From contig CAZLMW010000195.1 in NCBI GenBank assembly GCA_964560875.1, forward strand, positions 1 through 10,057: 10,057 nucleotides of DNA. Direction: 5' to 3'. Below, piece after piece: positions 5,831 to 10,057 of the stretch. Source of the stretch: CAZLMW01 sp964560875 (GTDB lineage: Bacteria > Myxococcota_A > UBA9042). Below the pieces are notes generated by a model. That model worked only from the letters and a program-made list of their open reading frames with translations, ran no database searches and was not told where the DNA came from. Each line of letters starts with the position of its first letter. The first letter of the stretch is position 1. Position numbers and translations under genes: made by a program.

Positions 5831-7828
5831 ATGAGTCACGCATCCAACGACAGCGCATCCGTCCGCGAAGACATCGAATCCTTGCTGCAGGAGGGCCGCA
5901 CTTTCGCGCCTCCCGCCGGTTTTGGGGCCAATTCGATCCTCGGAGACGTCGCCGAAGTTGCCGCCATGCGCGCAGCGGCCGAAGCTGATCCCGAAGCGTG
6001 GTGGTCGCAGGTCGCCCGCGAAGACGTGCGCTGGATGAAGCCGTTTACCCGCGGTCTCGACCAGGCCAGGGCGCCGTTTTTCACCTGGTTTGAAGACGGC
6101 ACCCTCAACCTGACCGACAACTGCCTCGACCGGCACTGCGAGACCTGGCGCGCCAACAAGGCCGCGATCATCTGGGAAGGCGAACCTGTCGGGACCGGCG
6201 GACCCGAGATTCGCACGCTCACGTACGCCCAGCTGCGCTACGAGGTGAACCGTTTTTGCCACGGCTTGACCAAGATCGGGGTCGGCAAGGGCGATCGGGT
6301 CGCGTTCTACATGCCCATGGTGCCCGAAGCGGCCATCGCGATGCTCGCCTGCGCGCGGATCGGGGCGATTCACAGCATCGTCTTCGCCGGCTTCTCGGCC
6401 GAGAGCCTGCGCGACCGCATCAACGACTCCGAGTGCAAGTGCGTCATCACCGCCGACGGTGGCTGGCGCAAAGGCAAGGTCCTCGCGCTGAAGAAGGTCG
6501 TCGACGAAGCCTGCGTCGGCGCGCCCAGCATCGAGTCTGTCGTCGTCCTGCGCCGCACCGAAAACGACGTCGCCTGGACCGAAGGCCGCGATCATTGGTG
6601 GCACGACATGGTCGATGGCCAGTTGGGCGAGTTCGCGCCGGTCGAACTGCCCGCCGAGCACCCGTTGTTCATCCTCTACACCAGCGGCACGACCGGCAAA
6701 CCCAAGGGCGTTGTCCACACAACCGGCGGCTACACGACCTATGTAAGCCGCACGACCAAGTGGGTTTTCGACCTGCAGGAGCACGACGTCTACTGGTGCA
6801 CGGCCGACATCGGCTGGATCACCGGTCACAGCTACGTGGTGTACGGCGTCTTGAGCAACGGCGGCACGACCTTGATGTACGAAGGCGCCCCCGCGGCGCC
6901 CGACTTCGACCGCTTCTGGGACATCATCGAGCGCCACAAGGTCACGATCTTCTACACCGCTCCTACAGCTATTCGGACGTTCATTCGCTGGGGCGATGAG
7001 CACGTCGAGAAGCACGACTTGTCGTCTCTGCGGCTGCTCGGAACGGTCGGTGAGCCGATCAACCCGGCCGCCTGGATCTGGTACCACAAGGTCATCGGTG
7101 GCGGTCGCTGTCCGATCGTGGACACCTGGTGGCAGACCGAAACCGGCGGGATCATGATCAGCGCGCTCCCTGGCGTGCAGACGTGCGTTCCCGGCTCAGC
7201 GACACGACCGCTGCCCGGCATCCTCGCCGACATCGTCGACCACGAAGGCAACAGTCAGCCCGACAACACCGGCGGTTTGCTGGTGATCCGCCACCCCTGG
7301 CCCGGCATGACCCGCGGCGTGTGGGGCGATCCCGATCGCTTCGTGCAGACCTACTGGTCCAAGATCGACGGCTGCTACTTCCCCGGAGACGGCGCGCGCC
7401 GCGATGAGAAGGGCAACTTCTGGATCATGGGCCGTGTCGATGACGTCGTGAACATCTCGGGCCACCGGCTCGGGACCATGGAAGTCGAATCGGCGCTCGT
7501 CTCCCACGATACGGTCGCTGAGGCCGCTGTTGTCGCCCGCCCCGACCCGATCACCGGACAGGCCATCGTCGCGTTTGTGACCTCGCAAAAGGGCATCGAC
7601 GCCAACGACGCCTTGGCCAAGATCCTCTGCGGGCACGTCGCCAAGGAGATCGGCAAGCTCGCCGTGCCGGCCGAGATTCGATTTGCCGCCGCCGTTCCCA
7701 AGACGCGTTCGGGCAAAATCATGCGCCGCCTGCTACGCGAATTGGCCACCAGCGGGACCGTGACCGGGGATACGACAACGCTCGAGGATTACGGCGTCAT
7801 CGAGAGCCTGCGCGAAGGCGACGAATAG
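5831..7828 (+). CDS. acs: Acetyl-CoA synthetase (AMP-forming)
   Basis: Acs activates acetate with ATP to acetyl-AMP and then forms acetyl-CoA, in the cytosol. The 665-residue protein has the length and full motif set of this ANL-superfamily enzyme. There is an N-terminal cap (about 35-100). The P-loop YTSGTTGKPKG lies at 283-293, followed by VVH. WWQTETGG is at 433-440, whose Trp closes the acyl pocket and favours acetate over longer acids. The hinge region GRVDDVV is at 534-540, then SGHRLGTMEVES, and PKTRSGKIMRRLLR contains K629, the catalytic lysine that Pat-type enzymes acetylate to switch Acs off. The tail GDTTTLEDYGV is also typical. GGAGG five bases before ATG fixes the start. Nothing is missing. 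A propionyl-CoA synthetase is less likely given the close match to Acs motifs. Confidence 0.96.
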   Translation: MSHASNDSASVREDIESLLQEGRTFAPPAGFGANSILGDVAEVAAMRAAAEADPEAWWSQVAREDVRWMKPFTRGLDQARAPFFTWFEDGTLNLTDNCLDRHCETWRANKAAIIWEGEPVGTGGPEIRTLTYAQLRYEVNRFCHGLTKIGVGKGDRVAFYMPMVPEAAIAMLACARIGAIHSIVFAGFSAESLRDRINDSECKCVITADGGWRKGKVLALKKVVDEACVGAPSIESVVVLRRTENDVAWTEGRDHWWHDMVDGQLGEFAPVELPAEHPLFILYTSGTTGKPKGVVHTTGGYTTYVSRTTKWVFDLQEHDVYWCTADIGWITGHSYVVYGVLSNGGTTLMYEGAPAAPDFDRFWDIIERHKVTIFYTAPTAIRTFIRWGDEHVEKHDLSSLRLLGTVGEPINPAAWIWYHKVIGGGRCPIVDTWWQTETGGIMISALPGVQTCVPGSATRPLPGILADIVDHEGNSQPDNTGGLLVIRHPWPGMTRGVWGDPDRFVQTYWSKIDGCYFPGDGARRDEKGNFWIMGRVDDVVNISGHRLGTMEVESALVSHDTVAEAAVVARPDPITGQAIVAFVTSQKGIDANDALAKILCGHVAKEIGKLAVPAEIRFAAAVPKTRSGKIMRRLLRELATSGTVTGDTTTLEDYGVIESLREGDE

Positions 7829-7918
7829 GCCGTCGGGGAAGTGAAAACAGAGCGCGCCGAGAACGGCCAGCACGCCGAACGTCATCGAACAGAGCGCGGC
7901 GATGCGCCCTGTGCCACG
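7829..7918 (-). pseudogene. Possible remnant of a sterol-desaturase-type gene start
   Basis: On the minus strand the frame open after a TAG at 7919-7921 contains an ATG at 7885 and reads FGVLAVLGALCFHFPDG before it runs into acs sequence. In my recollection this hydrophobic string ending in CFHFP resembles the first membrane segment of sterol desaturase/fatty acid hydroxylase family proteins, which usually continue with a Thr-Thr-Pro-Glu-Leu stretch. Here the likeness stops at the acs stop codon, so at most about 28 residues survive. The rest of the 219-base gap between convergent acs and the patatin gene (7829-8047) shows no gene and no strong terminator. The match is from memory and short, hence low confidence. 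Confidence 0.25.
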
Positions 7919-8047
7919 CTACAGTGGGACCTCTTCGAAGCTGCCGCGACGGCCGGGTTGGTCAGGCATGGCGCAAATCTACCAGCGCGAAAGCAGGAAA
8001 TCGCTGTCGTGGGGCGCGATTGTTGATCGATCGAAGAACTGTGCGAA

Positions 8048-9265
8048 TCAGCCGAAGAACATGCGCACCTCGTCGGCGCGTGCGTGCAGGTCGCGGCGGC
8101 CCATGTCGATCAGGGCCTCGGCGAAGTCGCCATCGAACAAGAGAAACGACGCCCAGTCCGCTTCCCAGTCCTCTTCGCCCTTGTCGATGCGCTCGAGGAG
8201 CATGGAAAACGCCCACGAAAACGCGCCGGATTCGCGCAGACGTCGCACGTGCTCGCCCGCGATGCGTCCGATGTCGGCAGAAGGGCGGACGACCAGGCTG
8301 TCGACGTGGCGATAAGCGACACCCCGGACCTTGCGCATCACGTCGTCGATGCGGAGGCGTTCTTGCGGCGTCAGCACCTCGTCGAGCGTGGCGAGCAGCT
8401 TGTTGAAGCGCTCCAGGACCTGCAGGTCATAGCCGACGGGGTCGAGCAGCAGCGCGGTGAGCATCTTGCCGGCGAGAAAGACGGCGTCGGGGTAGGGCGA
8501 CTCGGCGTGCAGGTCGCTCGATGAGGGTGGGTGCTGGGTGATTAGGTTGACCACCACGAGCCGGTCCGCGCCGCTGCGCAGGGCGGGTGCGATCGGGGTG
8601 TTGAAGCGCAGCGATCCGTCGACGAAGTGCCGCGCGCCGACCTTGCGACCCGGAAAGAGGAACGGGATGGCTGCCGACGCGAGGATCTCGTCGGGTCCGA
8701 CCGGCCCATCGACGGCGCGGCGACGCGGGTCACGACTCGGCTCGAACGGCACATTGGGCGCGGTGTGGGCGAACATCGTGGTGACGCCGTCAGCGACGTC
8801 GAGGGCGGTGACGACGAGCGCATGGACGGTCGACGCGTCGATGTTGCGGCCGATCCGGTCCCACTCGATCGCGTCGCGGATGTGCAGTGACAAGGGCACC
8901 GGATCGAGCAGGCGTGGGCCGTATTCGCGGCTGCCGGGTGTGGGGTCTTTGGGCGGTTTCCACAGGTTCTTCGGCGCGACGGAGAGATGCGTGCCGATAT
9001 CCAGCGAACGCCACACGTCCTTGAGCCGGTCGATGCCGAGGTCGCCGCGGTGGCCCATACTCGCGAAGAACGCCGAATTGACCGCGCCGACCGAGCTCCC
9101 GCAGAAGATTGAAAACGGCGCCTGGTCGGCGTCGGTCAGCCCGAGCACCTCGATGATGCCCGCGACGACACCAACCTCGTAGGCCCCGCGCGCGCCGCCA
9201 CCGGACAGGACGAGACCGGTTCGTGGAGAGGCGTCGCCGGAGACGGTTCGCCAGACTTTGGCCAT
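8048..9265 (-). CDS. Patatin-like phospholipase family protein
   Basis: A serine acyl-hydrolase with the patatin Ser-Asp dyad, expected to cleave acyl chains from phospholipids or related lipids. Counting from ATG at 9265 it has 405 residues. GLVLSGGGARGAYEVGV (17-33) is the oxyanion-hole loop, GSSVG (56-60) places the nucleophile at S58, and HFVDGSLRFNTP (213-224) supplies D216. ASAAIPFLFPG (197-206 and beyond) is also characteristic. The roughly 170 residues after the dyad are helical and charged and have no family I recognise. No signal peptide or membrane helix is seen, so it is probably cytosolic. A GTG at 9280 in frame could add five residues; I prefer the ATG because the extra residues (LRCG) add nothing familiar. 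It lies about 40 bases downstream of the GNAT gene on the same strand, so the two are probably one transcript. Substrate unknown. Confidence 0.9.
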   Translation of the reverse strand: MAKVWRTVSGDASPRTGLVLSGGGARGAYEVGVVAGIIEVLGLTDADQAPFSIFCGSSVGAVNSAFFASMGHRGDLGIDRLKDVWRSLDIGTHLSVAPKNLWKPPKDPTPGSREYGPRLLDPVPLSLHIRDAIEWDRIGRNIDASTVHALVVTALDVADGVTTMFAHTAPNVPFEPSRDPRRRAVDGPVGPDEILASAAIPFLFPGRKVGARHFVDGSLRFNTPIAPALRSGADRLVVVNLITQHPPSSSDLHAESPYPDAVFLAGKMLTALLLDPVGYDLQVLERFNKLLATLDEVLTPQERLRIDDVMRKVRGVAYRHVDSLVVRPSADIGRIAGEHVRRLRESGAFSWAFSMLLERIDKGEEDWEADWASFLLFDGDFAEALIDMGRRDLHARADEVRMFFG

Positions 9266-9304
9266 GCCGCATCGTAGCACTGTGCGCGTTTTATCGCCGC
9301 CGGT

Positions 9305-9817
9305 TCAATCGTCGCGATGCGCGGCCCGTTGCCACTTCATAAAGACAGGCGCGCCGGTCAGCTGCGGCCACCACCGTCCAGGGCGCTGCCGAAACACGAC
9401 CAGCGCCTTGCGAACAAGGATGCGCAGCGGCAATTCCCACTGGGAGAACCTTGAAAACCCGAACTTCTCGAAGTACGCGGGCTTCTCGGTCGATAGCCAG
9501 AGCACCCGCGGCTGCAAGACCAAGGCTGCGTCCACCGCGGCCCGCATCAACGCGCCCCCGACACCGAGGCCTTGCGCGCGCGGATGAATCGAGACGGCCA
9601 GGATCTCGACATAGCCCGGCAAATACTCCCGCACCTGGGCGGATCCAAGCACCCCGCCGCGCCCGTCTCGCACCACGAGAAAGCCGGCAATGTAGCCGCA
9701 CAAATAGGCCTCGGACTGCTGGGCGAGGGACCGTTCATCAGCGTTGGCGCGCATCGCCGCCACAATGCCCGGCACGTCGCGCAACTCAGCCCGACAAACT
9801 TCGTGCTCCCGACTCAC
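9305..9817 (-). CDS. GNAT family N-acetyltransferase (N-acetylglutamate synthase-like)
   Basis: A single GNAT domain of 170 residues, transferring an acyl group from CoA to an amine. Motif A is YVEILAVSIHPRAQGLGVGG (69-88), with the acetyl-CoA pyrophosphate loop Q-G-L-G-V-G at 82-87. The early segment RDVPGIVAAMRAN (13-25), SEAYL and the later YFEKFGFSRF (115-124) resemble the GNAT half of N-acetylglutamate synthases. The C-terminal 45 residues, basic and Trp-containing, do not match that family, so the substrate is unknown. The start is uncertain: GTG at 9817 has GGAG six bases upstream and is my choice. GTG 9820 and TTG 9823 or 9829 are in the same frame, and a TAG lies just above. The gene begins only about 30 bases from the repeat at 9846 and is the first gene of a minus-strand pair with the patatin. 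Confidence 0.82.
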   Translation of the reverse strand: MSREHEVCRAELRDVPGIVAAMRANADERSLAQQSEAYLCGYIAGFLVVRDGRGGVLGSAQVREYLPGYVEILAVSIHPRAQGLGVGGALMRAAVDAALVLQPRVLWLSTEKPAYFEKFGFSRFSQWELPLRILVRKALVVFRQRPGRWWPQLTGAPVFMKWQRAAHRDD

Positions 9818-9845
9818 CACCAACTCCAACCCGTGCTAAACGCAA

Positions 9846-9996
9846 TGCTGGTCACCTAGAATGTAAAGGTTTGATTTTCCCATCAAATTCATGCGATCGA
9901 GCGAAGCCCCGGGCCTGAAGGCCCGGGCTCAGTTGAGCAAGCCCGCCTCCGCGGGCTCTGCCGCGAACTCCACCAGCAGCGGCTGCCTTAACCCAC
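9846..9996 (+). repeat. Second copy of the left arm of the 62-345 element
   Basis: This stretch aligns with 62-215 almost end to end. The outer 13 bases (TGCTGGTCACCTA) differ at two positions. The AT-rich hairpin is kept as TTTGAT / ATCAAA (9867-9884), and from GAAGCCCC onward only about three substitutions separate the copies until CCTTA. One turns a G-T pair in the first GC hairpin into G-C, one falls in the loop of the second (CGCC to CTCC), and one lies just after that stem. So pairing is preserved. After CCTTAACCCAC the copies diverge. No right arm is seen before the window ends, so this may be a longer relative, a copy carrying other sequence, or a truncated copy. It has the same orientation as the first copy. 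Confidence 0.7.
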
Positions 9997-10057
9997 ACCC
10001 CAACCCGGGGGTGTGATCTTTTACCCGGTCAGCTGTCGCTGTCCGGGCCGATCACAC
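9994..10057. repeat. Cluster of overlapping stem-loops at the window end
   Basis: CACACCCC (9994-10001) pairs perfectly with GGGGTGTG (10008-10015) across a six-base loop. GTGTGATC (10011-10018) also pairs perfectly with GATCACAC (10050-10057), and inside that lie CCCGG (10024-10028) with CCGGG (10043-10047) and CAGC / GCTG (10030-10033, 10038-10041). The first and second long stems share bases and exclude each other. This may be the end of another insertion sequence nested in the repeat copy, or the core of a longer element. The structure reaches the window edge, so its full extent cannot be seen. Confidence 0.5.

Noticed and set aside
2173..7087. Long open frames on the minus strand opposite the FHA genes and acs (up to about 570 codons)
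   Set aside because: They are exact shadows of genes with strong domain matches, a usual effect of high GC at third positions. Their products are low-complexity Arg/Gly/Asp-rich with no motifs.
7841..8026. Plus-strand small gene in the gap between acs and the patatin gene
   Set aside because: Charged, low-complexity product with no ribosome binding site; its codon choice does not show the G/C third-position bias of the true genes.

Overview
High-GC bacterial chromosome. Coding third positions are almost all G or C, spacers are short, and the gene mix includes FHA domains, a CpaF-type secretion-ATPase fold and a patatin. This suggests a Myxococcota- or Bradymonadota-like deltaproteobacterial lineage. 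That placement is inference, because no taxonomic marker gene is present.

Layout, left to right. (a) 1-55: tail of an upstream plus-strand gene. (b) 62-345: a compact non-autonomous insertion (MITE-like) with 13-bp perfect terminal inverted repeats, paired internal hairpins and a 10-bp near-perfect flanking direct repeat. (c) 506-2006: thiamin thiazole genes, thiG overlapped by a TenI/ThiE-family gene. (d) 2233-5766: two same-strand genes 45 nt apart. The first fuses an N-terminal FHA domain to a CpaF/VirB11-like ATPase domain whose catalytic motifs all look lost. The second has two FHA domains, one membrane helix and a TPR-like C-terminus. (e) 5831-7828: acetyl-CoA synthetase acs. (f) 8048-9817: a minus-strand pair, a GNAT acetyltransferase followed by a patatin-like phospholipase, convergent with acs. 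The gap holds a possible remnant of a sterol-desaturase-type gene. (g) 9846 to the window end: a second copy of the left arm of the 62-345 element, running into different, hairpin-rich sequence.

How they fit together. ThiG makes the thiazole phosphate carboxylate tautomer, and a TenI-type enzyme would aromatise it, so the tight overlap makes biochemical sense. The FHA pair looks like a phosphothreonine-reading scaffold: a soluble pseudo-ATPase plus a membrane-anchored partner. Acs is a housekeeping enzyme. The patatin/GNAT pair is an accessory operon of unknown purpose. The most unusual items are the FHA-pseudoCpaF protein with its partner, and the two related repeat elements at either end of the window.
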